From contig NC_037602.1 of assembly GCF_003073045.1 (NCBI RefSeq), positions 7,922,464 through 7,986,463 on the forward strand: 64,000 bases of DNA. The letters are read 5' to 3'. Both the position numbers and the translations under genes were made by a program. How positions within the stretch are numbered: position 1 is the stretch's first letter; every line of letters begins with the position of its first letter. The stretch comes from Pomacea canaliculata (Eukaryota; Mollusca; Gastropoda; Architaenioglossa; Ampullariidae). Under the pieces are notes generated by a model that did not search any database, was not told where the DNA came from, and worked only from the letters and a program-made list of their open reading frames with translations. Below, in pieces: positions 37,359 to 50,876 of the stretch.

Positions 37359-40300
37359 ATGTCTTCCAAACAACGCCTTCAGAAGGTGGCGCTGCACCTG
37401 AGTGTTTACAGCGTGGATCCGGAGTCTTTGGGACTCAACAACAGCCCGACGCCAGAGCAGAAAGGTAAAAGTTCATAGGCGTTGTCACCGTGAACTACAC
37501 TCATCCCCGCTGTATGTTCAAGTACATTATATTTCTGTGATACCGTCATTTATCCACATTTTAAGATTAGTGTAGTACTTCTATCTTGCTTTCTTTTTCT
37601 CTCTCTCTCTTTTTTTTTTTTTTTTTTTTTTTTGCTTTATCTTTCTTTTCCCTTTTTTAAAAAATCAAGAAAGCTTAAGTTGTCATTTCTTCTTCATTAA
37701 CTTTCGACACCTTGATTTTATATTTGCTGGGCATATCAAAACTTAAGCGCGATAGCTTAATTAACTCCACCCCCAAAAAGCGAAGACAACAGGTTTTCTT
37801 TAACAGCAGCCGAGTGATGTTCTTCTGCCCCTTTCCTTGTTTGTTTTTGTTGTTTGCTGTTGTTTTTTTCTGCTTTATTATGACCGAGTGATTGTACAAG
37901 CTGTTGCTAGGAGAGACAAGGAGAAAGGAGAAGTATGCCTGCATAAGTTACTCGTTGCCCCAATTCGTTTGAGGCGGCGGTGGCGACTTGCGAGGAGAGC
38001 CAACAGTAAAAGTACAAAAAAAAAAATAAGGGCAGGAACAGAAATGTTGCAGGTGTACATACGGACATACTGGTCTCCCCGTGATGCATACTGTTTTATT
38101 CGCCTTGTGATGTATAATGATAAGCTACACGTGTGATACATACTAGTGGTGTCACAAGCGACGTGAACTGTCTTTTAAACTCGTGAAATAATAATAATAA
38201 TGATAATAATAATAAGTATAAAATGCGTGATTTATCTAGCTCATGTTCATGCCAATGAAGGAACGTGCTCTCGGCGCTTGCGACAACAACGAGAGCATAT
38301 GAAGGACGGAAGGATAAACAACCGTACCGATGAAAGACAAATATAGAAAATATAAGAGGAGTAGGGTAACAAGAAGTTTGGCGAATCTGCCGAGAAAGGC
38401 GAGTAAGCAAACTAACTAGAAGACTAGAAAACAAAACTATTATAACATAGCACACATCCCCTATTATTTTATTCACCCTGTGATCTATCCAGCCTAGGAA
38501 ATTCTGTACTTCTGTTTTACTCGCTTGTTCTAGCAGCAACAAGAAATGTCAGAAAACGTATGAAGAAAGATAAACCTACGTCAGTTTTATAGTTTGAATA
38601 CATTTTCTTTGCAAGTTTTTTTTCTGCATTAGTTGTAGCTAACCTGACCCAGGGCAAGTAAAGGCAAGTTTTGCAAAGCAACAGAAGAGTGCACCTGTCA
38701 GGGCGGCGTCGACCGCTGGAGGATCAAATGAGGTCACAGGTAAAAACAAGCGTGCCGACAGGACGCCCTCCGAGGTCGTCAGGAGATGAGCTGGTGAATG
38801 TACAGCTGCCAGTCCCCTCCCACCTCCCCTTTGTCTCAAGTTGTCCACTGGGACTGGGGTTCCTACCCTCCTCCCTTCCACAAACACACACCTGAGTGTG
38901 TTAACCTGAGGAATTTGATGTATGTCTAGATCGGATATTAACTTACCCGAAGAAATTAAATGTGACGGGGGTGAGGGGAGAAAAAAAAAGAGAGGAAGGG
39001 GGCGTGAAAGGGTAAATGGGAAAATGAAGTGGACTAAAATTAGACCGAGAGCGGGAGGTAGTCAAAACTTCTTGTCTGGCCGCACCGTTTGACACAGTTC
39101 CTAACGCCGACAATATCTGTGGTGTGTACCTGTTGGAGCAGGTAACGAAGCGACCGAACCTGACACCCAGTTAAGCGTGGACTGAGTGGCTTAGAGGGGG
39201 AAATCGGTTCTAACAGTCATAATCTCTGTGCATTGAATATTAGAACACTTGCTATACGTCTCTAGAACATACAGGTACAACACCGAACATAATCAGTCAC
39301 GGAGTAATCTTGATATTCGATTGTAATTTGGAAAGTAACAAACAAACGGTGGAGATAAAGATCGCCAGTAGAAAAATATTTAGATAATTAACATGAAGTG
39401 TAAAGTCTTTAATTACAATGATATACTTGACTATCATGTCAGATTTTGTTTGTGCGAGGATTCACAATAAGAATGTTAACCGTTGAATTAATTTTCGCTT
39501 TTGAGGGGTTGAGGGGTAGCGTACCTGTTATTCTAAAAAAAAAATTTTGTGAAATGCCGAAGTGTTTGCGACACTAGGTAAGTGTCGCATGTTGAAACAC
39601 GCCAAGGCTGCGATAAGGGTCTGTATTGTGACAGCATTCGACTGGCGTGAATGTCTTTTGGCACTGTGTCCTGTAGCCTGCTGTCTACCTGCTGTCTACC
39701 TGCTGTCTACCTGCTCACCCGGGTTATGACTGGAGGTGCACGTCGTCACGCGCGTGACTTCACGGTATGCATGTCGTGACGGTGTAGTCTAGAGAACACA
39801 GTGTGTCACCGTCGTTTTTGGCGGTTAACCTCGAAAGAACCTGCATGGACTTCGCGGATGGCATGTTATTTCGTAGCCACGTTTGAAGTTCAGAAAACAT
39901 TAAGTACATGTGTGCTGACTGCAAAGGTGAGTGTGGAGTAGAAGTTTTGTTTGTGTGTTTGGGGAGCAAGGGGAGAGCTTGCTGATACTGCTGTTTCTGT
40001 AATACAAATGCAGAAATAATAATAATAATCATCATCATCATCGTTATCATCATCATTATCATCGTTCTATATACAGCACTGTCTCCTTAAAAAGTCATCA
40101 CAATTAGAAGTTACATTCATTCAAGAGTCTATACTGTGGGGTGCGAGCTGAAGTACACAAGAAATTGAAGACTTCTACTTTGGTTTGTCTTTTAGAGGGA
40201 GACGCTCAACGGATCAGGAGCAGTCTACAACTACCACCATCATCTGCCAGACCTTTAGCGACGAGGACCAACGCATCTGGATCCTCAAGGGAGTCATCCT

Positions 40301-43300
40301 CCCTTGCCTCCCAAAGGACACAGCGAGCATCTGGAGGTGAAGAAGGCAGTCTCGCGTGCGGTGGTTCTCTTCCCTCGAGCGAGAAGAGGAAACCTTTCTC
40401 AGGGAACAGCGCGAAGAAGGTACGGTTTTCTGGGAGAGAGTTGACCAAAGTCCCAGTCCATAAAGGCGACCTTCGTGGTTTTTATCTCGGACGCTTAGCA
40501 GAGAACCCCTCGCACAAAACCCAACTTCCGGAACCTTTCCCGTCACGTGACCTCATCAAAGATCTCATTTTCGGATATCGGCCCCTATCTGAAAAATGCG
40601 CGGGGTCTTCAGGAGGTCAAGTTGGGGGACCAGGTGACAGCGAAACAGGCGGCATTCGTTTCCCTGGGAACGACCCGAGGAGTAAGTCTTCCATGGCTGC
40701 TAGCGGCGACAAAGGCAAGAAGAGCTTCGAGTTGCGCATGTGCAAGAAGGTAGCGGAGCTGACGCAAGTGGTTCACATGCTCTTCACTCGCAACCATGAG
40801 AAGGAGGTGGAGCTGGAGGCACTGAAGGACGCCTACGAGAGTGAGATCAGCGATGTCCTGGCGGACGCCCAAAGCAGAATCGCGAGGCTGGAGAAACAAC
40901 AGGAGGACGCGTTGAAGGAGCGAACCGGCGAGACGGACCGGATCCGGAAGCTGCTGGAGGGAGCGTTCCATGAACGCGAGGAGGAGTTTAAGAGACGGCA
41001 GGAGGAGAGCGAGCGGCAGCTGCAGGAGGAGCGAGCCGAGTGCCAGAACCTTCGGGACATGCTGATCCACGCGCAGCGCGACATCGAGAAATTGCGGCAG
41101 AGCGTGGCGGACCAGCTGACCGGGAGGGCGGGCGAGATCGCTCGCCGCGAGCAGGAGATGGACAGGCTGCACAAGCAGGTGGCGGGGCTGGAGCAGACCC
41201 TCAGGGACGTCCGCAAGGACAGCGGCGAGGCGCTGCGGGATCTGCAGCGCAGCAACGACAAGTTGGAGAAGGACGTACTGCAGCTGCACACCTCGCTGGA
41301 TGAGAACCAACGAGGGCGCGAACAGCTGGCTGCGCGCAACAAGCAGCTGGAGATGGACATCAAGGCTCTCAAGAGGGATTTTAACCGCAGGGTGGCGGAG
41401 ATCATGAACAACCAGGCCAGGATGCAGAAAAGTGCGCCTCCCCTGTCTCAGGTCGGTCGTTGTTGTGATAAGCAAAGACATGCAAGCGTGGTATATCACA
41501 CACCAAAGTATTTTATTTCTCAGTACTTTTCTAAGACCAAAACGAGACATTAAATTTTTATATCCAGGAACTTAGTGGGGAAATGTCACATTTTTCCCTA
41601 CCAAGGACTTAGGTGGTACAGATTTCAATACACTCATGTCAATACACTCATGAATACATGTATTCAAATGTGGTCCACTGTGTCAAAGTGTTCCGCATTG
41701 ATAATAGAAAAGTGTGAAGAAAGGAAAAGCTTTTTTGTTTTGAAAGTATTTTGAGTTATATTTGGTATTAGTAAGAAAAAAATGTGCAGGAAGGACAGAT
41801 TTTTGGTTTCTTGAATAATTTGAATTTTTATTTGGTTACCGTTCAATCCGCTCTTGTTGTTGCCGTTAGGCTGGTGTTGGTATTGTTGTTATGATAGTGG
41901 ACGTATTTTACAATCTTCATGTTAGACCACAAGGATTTCTAGCTTGTATACATTTATTGTTAAAAAAAATATCTAACCCCTCAAGTAAGTTCTGAGCCCT
42001 CCTAGACGCAGGCCTGACGAGAGGGGGGGACAGGGGGGTCTGGTGTACCCGGGCCCGCGGTTGTCAAGGGGGCCCGGCCTTGGTCAGTGGATTTTTTTTT
42101 TCTTCTTCTCCTTTTCTTTTTCTTTTAAAGAAAGGTCTAAGGACAGAACACTCAAGCATTACACATGCAGAAGTTGAGTTTCAAGTCTGTACAATACAAT
42201 TTCGGGTTGCTGGGGCCTGTCGTGAGAAGTGTAGTCAGCGGGTATCATATTCTCGCTGGACAAGCCAAGAGGTGACGGCCGCTGGACACCAAAGATTTTA
42301 TCGCGTGTCAACCGCCCTGAAGAACGTTCGTGCCATGAGATTGCTGGCTACAGGTGCCACTACAGGAGGGGGGAATGGAGGAGGGGGCGGGCACTGCAAG
42401 CAAATCGGAATTAACAGTGGAGATCAGGCAGGTATGTTACTGATGTGTGCACTGGCCACTCTGTGAACCGACATGGTGGGGCCCGCCCCTGGCGCTGCAG
42501 CCTGTAAGCGACAGACATCAAGGCTGCTTTTTTTCGTAGTTACTAAGCAACACTGAGACTTTCCTTAACCGTATCTCCATCACCATGCAAACAACTACAT
42601 TAGTCTACATAGTAGATCCTTGATACAATGAGACTATATTATCCTGTAATACTATCGCAGCCAGCAAAATAGAACACATCATTGCAAAACATTTTAAAAA
42701 CTGCCGTCCCGCAAATATTAGGTTTATAAATTGATCACGGTGGTTCTTTTGCTCTTTGCCGACAAAGCTCCCGGTAAAAAGGAGGTACTATATACCCGCC
42801 ATCCGTCCCCCAAAGCCACCTCGGAATCTTTCTTATTGTGCGCTAGTTGTCTTCAAGGAAGCTGTCATATATGGTGCTGTATATTGAGTTTTGCGGTGGC
42901 TGCGACATTTGCTTTTCGAATTATCACATATATTTGAATGTGTTTTTAAAGGAGCTTCGTGTAACGTATATTTGTTTCACGATGAAGAATGGAAGGAAAG
43001 AAAAGTTTACAGATGTGTTATGAGTTATGACATAAGTGTTAGTTTGTCCACGTTTTCATGAAATTTCTCCATGTCTTGAACCCCACAATCAAGGTAGAGG
43101 CAAATTATGTTTTAGTTTAGAGGCCAGTGACTAAGATGACAGCAACTTCCACCCATGCCGGCCATCGTGGGCCGTAATGCATTGTTGCTGACAACACGAC
43201 AAAAGGGAAAGGGGGCGGGGGTGTGATAGTTTCTGGAAGACTCCACCGACTGGACTGGGAATTAAATGCTCGGGGTTTGGAGCAATTGGAGGTGTAGACT

Positions 43301-46300
43301 GATATTTTTATGAGATAGACGAGTCAGCGGTAAAGTCGCCATGTGTTTGACCTGACACTTAATTTTCCCATCCATTTCGATCGGAGTCATTGGACCAAAG
43401 AAAGCTTGGACAGTTGGACCTTAGAGATAGCGATAGTCACTTCATTTCACACCGCACTCTCCTGCCTGTCGCACGCTGTCTTCTAGACTCGAAAAGCCGA
43501 GATACGCGGCACTTTGTTATTACGGTAAGTACACTAGTTTTTTATTTATGCTTCTATGATTTTCTGTTTATTGGCAAATAGCATTTGACAAGGCAGGAAC
43601 ATCAGTGTCAATGAGAGTGACTGACAATAATGAAGTTTGTGAGAAAAGCTCATAAAGTTTTTAGTCAGCAGGTAAAATGACAATATTAGTACTGTATAAC
43701 TTTGTTCTATGAACTATTACGATTCAGCTAAAATATGCTAAACATTTCTATTTTTCTGTCATTTTTACAAAACCTTCTAATCTCCTTAAATATTAAAAGT
43801 ATTAACAGTTACTAGCTAACTAGTCTTTAAAACAGTTGCTTTGTCTTCTAAAACTGAGCAGGTATTTTAACGGCTAGTGACTGATGGCGGTTGAAGTTGA
43901 CCGAGTTTATGCTTCGTAAAAAGTTGGATGAATTCAAAATGTGTGTGTGTGTGCGCGCGCGCGTGCGGTTTTGCTAAAGGAATAATATAGGAAGGGACTT
44001 TCGATAGGTGCTGCGTGTTTGTTATGTAAGTTGATAAAAATGATAACTGATGTGCTCTGCTGTTCGTCGCAGCAAACACTTTTTTAAATGAGGTTATTAA
44101 CGACACTCGATGAAGACTTGTTTAGGCATTTACTTCTTTGGTTCTTCCTCTTTACATGTAGAAGTATAAATCACTTACATAGAGAACATTTCCTTGCACG
44201 TCAGTGAGCTTAGTACAAAAGCGCAGGACTTAGAACAAAAGGCTATGTGATACCAAAGTGTTGGGATAGACAGAAGACAATTAGAAGAGGTACTAACGAG
44301 ATTACGAGAGAGATACGTCTTAGCCCTAGGCAGTTTTTAAAAGGTGATTATTGTATGACACTACAGTCAAATCTCGCTACTATGCCACCTACCGGGACCG
44401 GGCAAAAGTGGCATAGTAGCGAGGGTTCGTAAAAACGGCTTTATTTGCTCAAGTTACTTGTCAGTTCAAAGCTCTCAAGAATCGTCGGCTGGCGCTAGCT
44501 GTCTCCTCTCATTCTCCCCCTCACCTCTTCATCCTCACCCCTCCCAACCACATCGCACACCTGCATCCTGTCGCTAGTCGACCCCATCCCGCTCTCCCGC
44601 TGTCACCCGCCAGCGACCACCACCCCCACATCGCCAGCCTCCACCCTCCCTGTGTGCGTGCTAGGTCCATCCCCACTAACTGCCATGTCCCACACTACCG
44701 TACAGTATAATAATCGAGCACTGCGTGGAATTTCACAACTTGTGTCTTTTAACAGTCACACAATAGTGGCATAGTAAATTTTGTTTTACATTGAATTTAT
44801 AAATGACCAGTCCGTGCCTCCTTGGTTTTTTTTGTGGCAATTGCGCCTGAGTTTGGTGAAAGGAAATGGAGGGGAGCGGGTGGCGTAGCCAGCCCTGTGT
44901 GTGTGTTGCCCCTCTGCGATGGACAGTCAACGGCGTAATTAGTTGACGGATATAGAGGTCGTGAACCCCACGTGAGTTTCGGACCTCACGTGCGGCTGAA
45001 AGAATGCGACACCTGGTCTAGGGACTGGGGGTGAAAATTTAAGGCGGACCGTAGCGTCGGTCGGGGGGGGGGAGGGAGAAACGAGTAACAAGAGGGAGTA
45101 TCGAGTAGCGAGTTGAGGGGGGGGGAGAGAGCCATCCAGCGATCGAGAAGCTGATTGATCCAGCGGCGGCTGTTAATTGTGTTAATTGTGAGTGGAGTGT
45201 ATTGATGACGGACTTGCTGTACCGTGTTTGCTACGGAGCCGCTGCTGTTGCTGTGTTTTGGGGATCGCAACTTCAGTAGAACTGCTGCTGAAGTTCCTCG
45301 CCGAATCTGCTACTGGGAGCGGTGGACATCGCCGAGCTGAGAAGTTCCAGAGAAGAACAACCGAGCCGACGACTATAGGCGGGCAGCATCTCATCACAGC
45401 TGGGGAGTGTTGAGCAAGTGGGCTCCACTCTCGTACCTGACAACGACGACGACACACCGACCGCGTGGAGGGCCGTCGCTGTCGTCTTTAAAATGTCGTG
45501 CAATGGAGTGTCGAGGACACTGACGATTTGATTGTCCGCTGGTGCCGACAACTCAAAGTAAGACTTTTGCCTTTTGAGTTTACCTCCAGAGAGCGAGGGG
45601 GGGAAGGTCGTACCCCCCATTGTTTATCTCCACCGTCAACGTTAGAGGGAGAATAAGACGGTTTACACGGACTGTGTGTGATGAACATTACAGAACACAC
45701 GGACATTGCTGGTGGCTAGAAAAGTGCTCGGAGAGACGTATCGTTAGGTGTGGATTGAAACGGACATATGTATGAGAACTGTTGTAGCAGCCTGCGCGCT
45801 GCCGTAGTGTCGGTGTTGAACCAACCTAGGATGTATACTTTCTGATTTAGAACGGATAACAGTGAACTTGTGCTGTATGGTTTAATTTTACCTGCTGGAA
45901 ATTCTTGTATTACAATTTATGTTTTTTTTTAGTATTTTTTTCTTTTTGGTGTATAATAAATAACAGAACGTCTCAATCTGAAGTGATCTCTTGTAAAGAA
46001 TGCGCAATGTCCGACTACCGGTCGTGACACTGAATGAAGTGTAGATATTGAGATTCGAATTGTAAACATACATTATATACTGGGAAAATAATTTACGATT
46101 ACAAGTACAAGGGGCCCGGAGAGGTCGTCTGTCCCGGGGCCCGGGCTGGCTCTCGGCGGCCCTGCCTAGACGACGCATGTCAAAGGCTGCGAGGTTTCTG
46201 CGAGCCTTTCAGGGGCTTGTAAGGTCGAGCAATTCTCTTCACAGGTTATCATAGCTGCCAGTCACTCAGGGTTTTTATCTCGCAGACAGTCTGTTCCGAC

Positions 46301-48645
46301 TTTTCTTGCGAAGGATTAAGAGGGATTATATTTCTCGCAAGTTGACTTTTCCTAATTTGTGTTGCTTTCTCGTGTTTGCAAAGTCATGACAATTTGCAAG
46401 AATTAGCCAGCTCTCGTGTTTAAACGAAACTTCATCTTCGTCAGTCCTGTCGGATCTTTCATTTTTGTTATCATTACCACATCGGGACACCTTCACGATG
46501 TGAGTAAGTGATTTTTGTACTGGAAGACTGAAATTTATTTATTCACGCAGTATTTTCAAATAAGTGATTGACAATTCCCTTACAGTTTTTAAAGCTTCCC
46601 ATAGGTTTGAACTCCCATAGTCAACCAGCAACCACAACCAGGGGCACAAGTTCTTTATAACACAGAGGCTTTCCTGTAACCAGGAACCCTGTCGGACTGT
46701 GGCAAAGTGCACAGTGTGTCGCCAAGACCCTGGGTGGATGGTTAAGACAAGGTAATCAGTTAAACCGGTAACATTTAAGGGGTAGTCTAGAAAAATGTTT
46801 GGGCTAAGGACGGGCTGTGCACCTTGGCCACGAGTGCTTGACATGCCTCCGTTGATGTCGCCCAGCGAAATAAAACTTATTTCTCACCTGCCCACAGGGT
46901 TTGCAACATATTTCCCAAACTCGTCCGTTACTTAGCAGCAAAGCATATCCTGTAACAAAAGTCTCTTCTAATTTCTGTTATACGAACTTTCATTTTTAAT
47001 TATCTGATCATGAGAAGTTAGTTGTCTTCTTTTCAACTACGACCCTTTATGCAGGCAAATGGAAGTATCTTCGACCTGTTTATTCAGTTCTGTTACCAAT
47101 CGAGCTCGATCGATCATCATTCGCAATTTCTACGCCATAGATCGATACGCTCGCGCTGATGATTGTCAGAAGAAAAAGAAAGTTTACCGGAGTGTTAGTC
47201 CACAACAATGAAGAGTCTGATTACTTCCAGACTTTTATTGGCGGTGAAACCGCGGGGTACTTACTTTGGGGGAGGACTTTCAGTACAGTATGAGTATGGG
47301 TCATTAAACGCCTATGAGTTTTACACCGCTCCATAGCTTGTGGATCAGGATAATTATTCATATTTAGTGGCCACGGATTTCCGGTGTCATCCAAATCATT
47401 CCCACCTTTACCCTGTAGTTTCTTCACCCTTTTGATGTAGGACCAGAACGAGGAGCTGGAGAAGCTGAGGCGCGAGGTCCAGCGGTACCGCCTGGAACTG
47501 AGCAACCGTGACGTCAACTTCAACCGCATGTTCACCAACAAACAACCGACCTACGTCAACCGTTCAGGGGGAGGCGTTCTCAAGCTCTACGCTAGTCAGC
47601 CAACAGGTCAGTGCACGTCTCGAGTTCTGCTTCCTGCTCACTACTCTCTCGAAGTCACTGAAAAAGCGAGCAGTGGAAGGTGCACAGTACACAGGTTGAT
47701 GGTCAGCTGTATGTGTTGCTTGTATTTGTCTGTGCGTGTTTTGTTGTTGTTTGTGTGTGACAGAGAGAAATTATTGTAAACTCGATGATTGCTATATAAA
47801 AGTGTTTTATCTTTATTATCATTACTTTATTAAATAGAATATATGGCAATATTTTACGTTTTTTTTTCAAAGCAACAGTGCTTCTAGGACCTGCCAGAAT
47901 TATGTATTATGACTCCTTCCAATGATGCAGGAAACATCCAATCAAACAGCAATGCAATCACGATGAAAAAAGAGAAGACGATGTTGCAAGGACCCGTTAT
48001 CCTTTTTGAAGAACCATCCGAGTTGCCAGGAGACCGACAGGTAGTATTTTCTTCCACAAGCGTTCCAAACAAAAATCCAATACACATGAAAAAAATTCTC
48101 CAACAAGAATCTGTTCTCTTTTTTAGTGAAAACCGTTTAGAGTTTTTGCCTATAGTGTAAGATTACAAGCTGCGTGAATTGTGTGTCCATGATAACATAA
48201 AAGATTGAGCTTTGTGAAGTCTCTCAGCTTTTGTGTCGCTGGGTTATTGAAAGGCTGACAGAGAAATGTTCATCTTGTTCCCGTTACTAGATGGATTTTT
48301 ATCACATCAATTTTACATATCCGTACAAAATAAGTTTTAGTCTCAGTCGGGTAGCTTTTAATGATTCAGAAAGGGCTATAGATGTCCTTTATGCGACCGC
48401 TCTCTTTCTCTCTCGAGATAGATAAAATAAAGAAGATAATCTGAGATGGCGGAAAGTTTTTTTTCTTTCTAATCATATTTTTATGTGTCTCACACCAACA
48501 GAGACCGGTCAGCACCCCCGCAGTTCATGCTGAGCACGACAGTCGACTGCCGTCCATCTGCTCCACACCAGAAGCGAACCAACGTCCCGGCACAAAGTTG
48601 GCCAAACCCAAGCCGCTGCCAAAAGAAATGCTGTTCGGGAAGTGA
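37359..48645 (+). CDS. FAM184-like coiled-coil protein
   Basis: Six exons join in phase to 622 residues: 37359-37464, 38653-38739, 40196-41451, 47441-47606, 47931-48040 and 48502-48645. Residues 1-240 are Ser/Arg-rich and probably disordered. From about residue 242 the text LRMCKKVAELTQVVHMLFTR and EVELEALKDAYESEI matches the amino end of the FAM184 family (human: KKIAQLTKVIYALNTKNDEHE). A continuous Glu/Arg/Leu-rich coiled coil follows to about residue 470. After the long intron, YRLELSNRDVNFNRMF matches the FAM184 carboxy motif (FYQLELVNRETNFNKVF) and the protein ends KPKPLPKEMLFGK. Human FAM184A and B exceed 1,000 residues, so most of the central coiled coil is missing, or exons in the 6 kb intron were not found; the direct join is in phase. 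The function of FAM184 is poorly known. The coiled-coil exon is far GC-richer than its surroundings. Confidence 0.8.
39677..39716 (+). repeat. 12-bp tandem repeat
   Basis: CCTGCTGTCTAC is repeated just over three times without change. It lies in the intron before the coiled-coil exon of the FAM184-like gene. Confidence 0.9.
40014..40062 (+). repeat. AAT/ATC microsatellite
   Basis: AATAATAATAATAATCATCA is followed by further ATC triplets to about 40062. It is intronic, with no coding meaning. Similar ATC/ATT arrays lie at 38186-38215, 21704-21724 and 49268-49302. Confidence 0.9.
42009..46164. mobile_element. Non-autonomous hAT element, 4.2 kb
   Basis: The element is flanked by a perfect 8-bp duplication CCTAGACG at 42001-42008 and 46165-46172, the length typical of hAT. 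Its ends are imperfect inverted repeats: CAGGCCTGACGAGAGG at the left, against CAGGGCCGCCGAGAGCC read inward from the right, followed on both sides by GGGCCC-rich sequence. I found no transposase-like frame inside. A mariner-type MITE is nested at 44364. It lies in the long intron of the FAM184-like gene. G-runs near 45060 and 45117 are part of its interior. Confidence 0.75.
44364..44785 (+). mobile_element. Mariner-type repeat, copy 1, nested in the hAT element
   Basis: It starts after TA with CAGTCAAATCTCGCTACTAT and stays close to the copy at 56904-57283 for roughly 300 bases, including TTCAAAGCTCTCAAGAATCG. The right part diverges and no clean right terminus is seen; AGTGGCATAGTA near 44766 may be its remnant. 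The right end is approximate. Confidence 0.6.
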
Positions 48646-50410
48646 CGAACCCGCAGCATCTTTCGCCATTTTCTTACACAGCCACAGGGTAGCTGGAAGT
48701 CAGATGGCTCACTTCAAGATTAGCACACCTTCTGCAAGAAGCTGCTGCACTTCAACACTTAAAAGTCTGTCTGGAAGTGTGTGTCCAGAAACAATTTTCA
48801 AGCGATCTCGAGTTTGGGGAATCATACACTGTTATAAACATTAGACTTCTTGTCGGTTTGATTGGAAGCGTGACTGGTGTCAAAGGTCAAAATCGGAAAC
48901 CGCTCCTTTCTTTTACTTTGTGGTGAAAGCATTAAACTCGCAACAGCCTTGGTTAGAACCAAGAAAAAACTCTGGTTTTATATATGAAGTGAACTGTGTT
49001 TAGGCAGCTGTTGTCGACTTCCCACGATCGCAATTTGGTAACGTTTGAAGTTGTTTGTACATAACACAGTGAGAGTTTGTAAAATCGTGCGACATGATAT
49101 GTTTGATTGCTGACGGATGAAGATTCTGAAAGGCGGTGCTTTGTTGTTTTTGTTGATTTATCCTATTTATGATAAAAAATTTTCTCACTATTTTATTGTT
49201 TAAAATGTAAATGTCTGTGATACATGCCACACTGTTATAAACAATGATTTATATTTCGAGTGTCGTTCTCATCATCATCATCATCCATCATCATCATCAT
49301 CTTATATATCGCCATATCCCATCACCAAGGGCAAGTTCATGACGCTTTACAAATAAAGAAAAACTGTAATCAAGGCTGCAGATGTTACTATTCACATTAT
49401 GCACCCAGTCATAAAACAGAGCACAGGTGCGAATGTTGTTTTTTTTTCTTTTTGCTGCTCATAGGGTAGTGTTAGGAAAAAAACTTTCAAAAAAAAAAAC
49501 TATAATAAAATCAATTAATACACAGAATATTCTCGTCTGTAGATTAAATCATCCGTAGATTACTAAGATTGACATGATCACACCACGGACGTGTACAAGT
49601 TCGTGAGCACACGGAGAGGACTACCAGCACTGTGTGACCTCTCAGATGAATTTCGCAAAAGAAACTGTTATGGCATAGCACAACAACATTCGTTCAAAAA
49701 TAAACGCCAAAAACTTATCCGCCCATACATAGCTACATTCTATTGACAGGGAGGATTTGTATAAACTCTGTTATTATATGTAAACACGATACACATGTGC
49801 AAACATACCCAAGCGCGCCATCAAGATTGTGTCTTTCAAAACGCAGTGACTTTCCCAATGTTCTATCACCGATGGGATTAAAAAATTTTGCAAATAAAGA
49901 AAATTATCGAAAACTCTTTTACTCAGCTTGAACAAGGGTGCTCTTGAGGCATGCGAAGTTCGTTCACAGTTTACCAGCATATTAAAACACTCGATTGTAT
50001 GTACATTTGCACTTATACAATAAAAACAGAGCCTTTAATATTAAAGTACCTCGGAGACTACGTGCTAGGTCTTATTATTATTATTGCTGTTATTATTTGT
50101 GAACAACGGAGTCAAAAATACTCATCAAATGAACTCCAGGGATAACATGTTTTCACTTCATCCTTTATGAGGTAGGGGATTGAATTCTTCTTGTCTGAAA
50201 AAAATATGCTTTTTGAAAAAAGAAGCGTTTAGCAGCAGTACCATCAAATCATCTGGGAATTGTGACAAGCGCTCCATATGTGCTAGGTTCACTAAGTGTG
50301 AAACACATTTGATGAATTCTCCATGTGCAGGTGAACACAGGCGAGAAAGTGTGTCAGCTATCTACCTAACATGAGGTTAGGTGATGTTGTTTACTTCTAA
50401 AATCTTGGTT
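48646..50410. other. Intergenic region
   Basis: This contains the 3' UTR of the FAM184-like gene (candidate AATAAA at 49352-49357), an ATC-type microsatellite at 49268-49302 and short ATT repeats near 50071. No exon was recognised. Confidence 0.4.
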
Positions 50411-50586
50411 GGCAAGGAGACCATCACGTGACCGTCCTGCCACCCGTCATGTAGTAGACGTCAAAACTAGTTTACGTCACGCTCTCGAGTGTGACGTCGG
50501 CAAGGAGTCCATCACGTGACCGTCCTTCCACCCATCATTTAGTCGACGTCAAAAATATTTTACGTCACGCTCTCGCGTGTGACGTC
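50411..50586 (+). promoter_or_regulatory. 88-bp tandem duplication with E-box and CRE-like sites
   Basis: Two units, 50411-50498 and 50499-50586, are about 90% identical. Each holds the E-box CACGTG in ATCACGTGAC, a GACGTCAA site, TTTACGTCAC and GTGTGACGTC. Together they give several CREB/ATF-type TGACGTC or TACGTCA sites and two E-boxes in 176 bases. The block ends about 290 bases before the ATG at 50877, so it is likely the promoter or a proximal enhancer of that gene. Binding is inferred from motifs only. Confidence 0.65.
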
Positions 50587-50876
50587 AGAAGCCCTAAGAA
50601 ACATAGGTAGAGACGGGGCGACCAAGTGGGAAGTCGAGTCTGGGAGGAGTGAAAACGCCGCCGGAAGTCCATTTCCCCGCTCACCTGAGCGGTTGCGGCC
50701 GCTTGTTCCCGACTGACTCGCACGCCGTTCTCACGTGCTGTGACGCCATGCCACCATTGCTGATGGCCAGAGACTCTTCTTCGCTCTCCACCCCATGCCG
50801 GGCGGTAAAGACAACTTCTCGCTCTCCACCCCACGTCCGGCACGACATCTGGCGTCCATAGAAACGGTGACAAGAA

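Noticed and set aside
40609-41550. 313-codon minus-strand open frame
   Set aside because: It lies antisense to the FAM184-like coiled-coil exon. GC-rich Glu/Gln/Leu codons there rarely give stops on the other strand, and the plus strand has the family match and splice borders.
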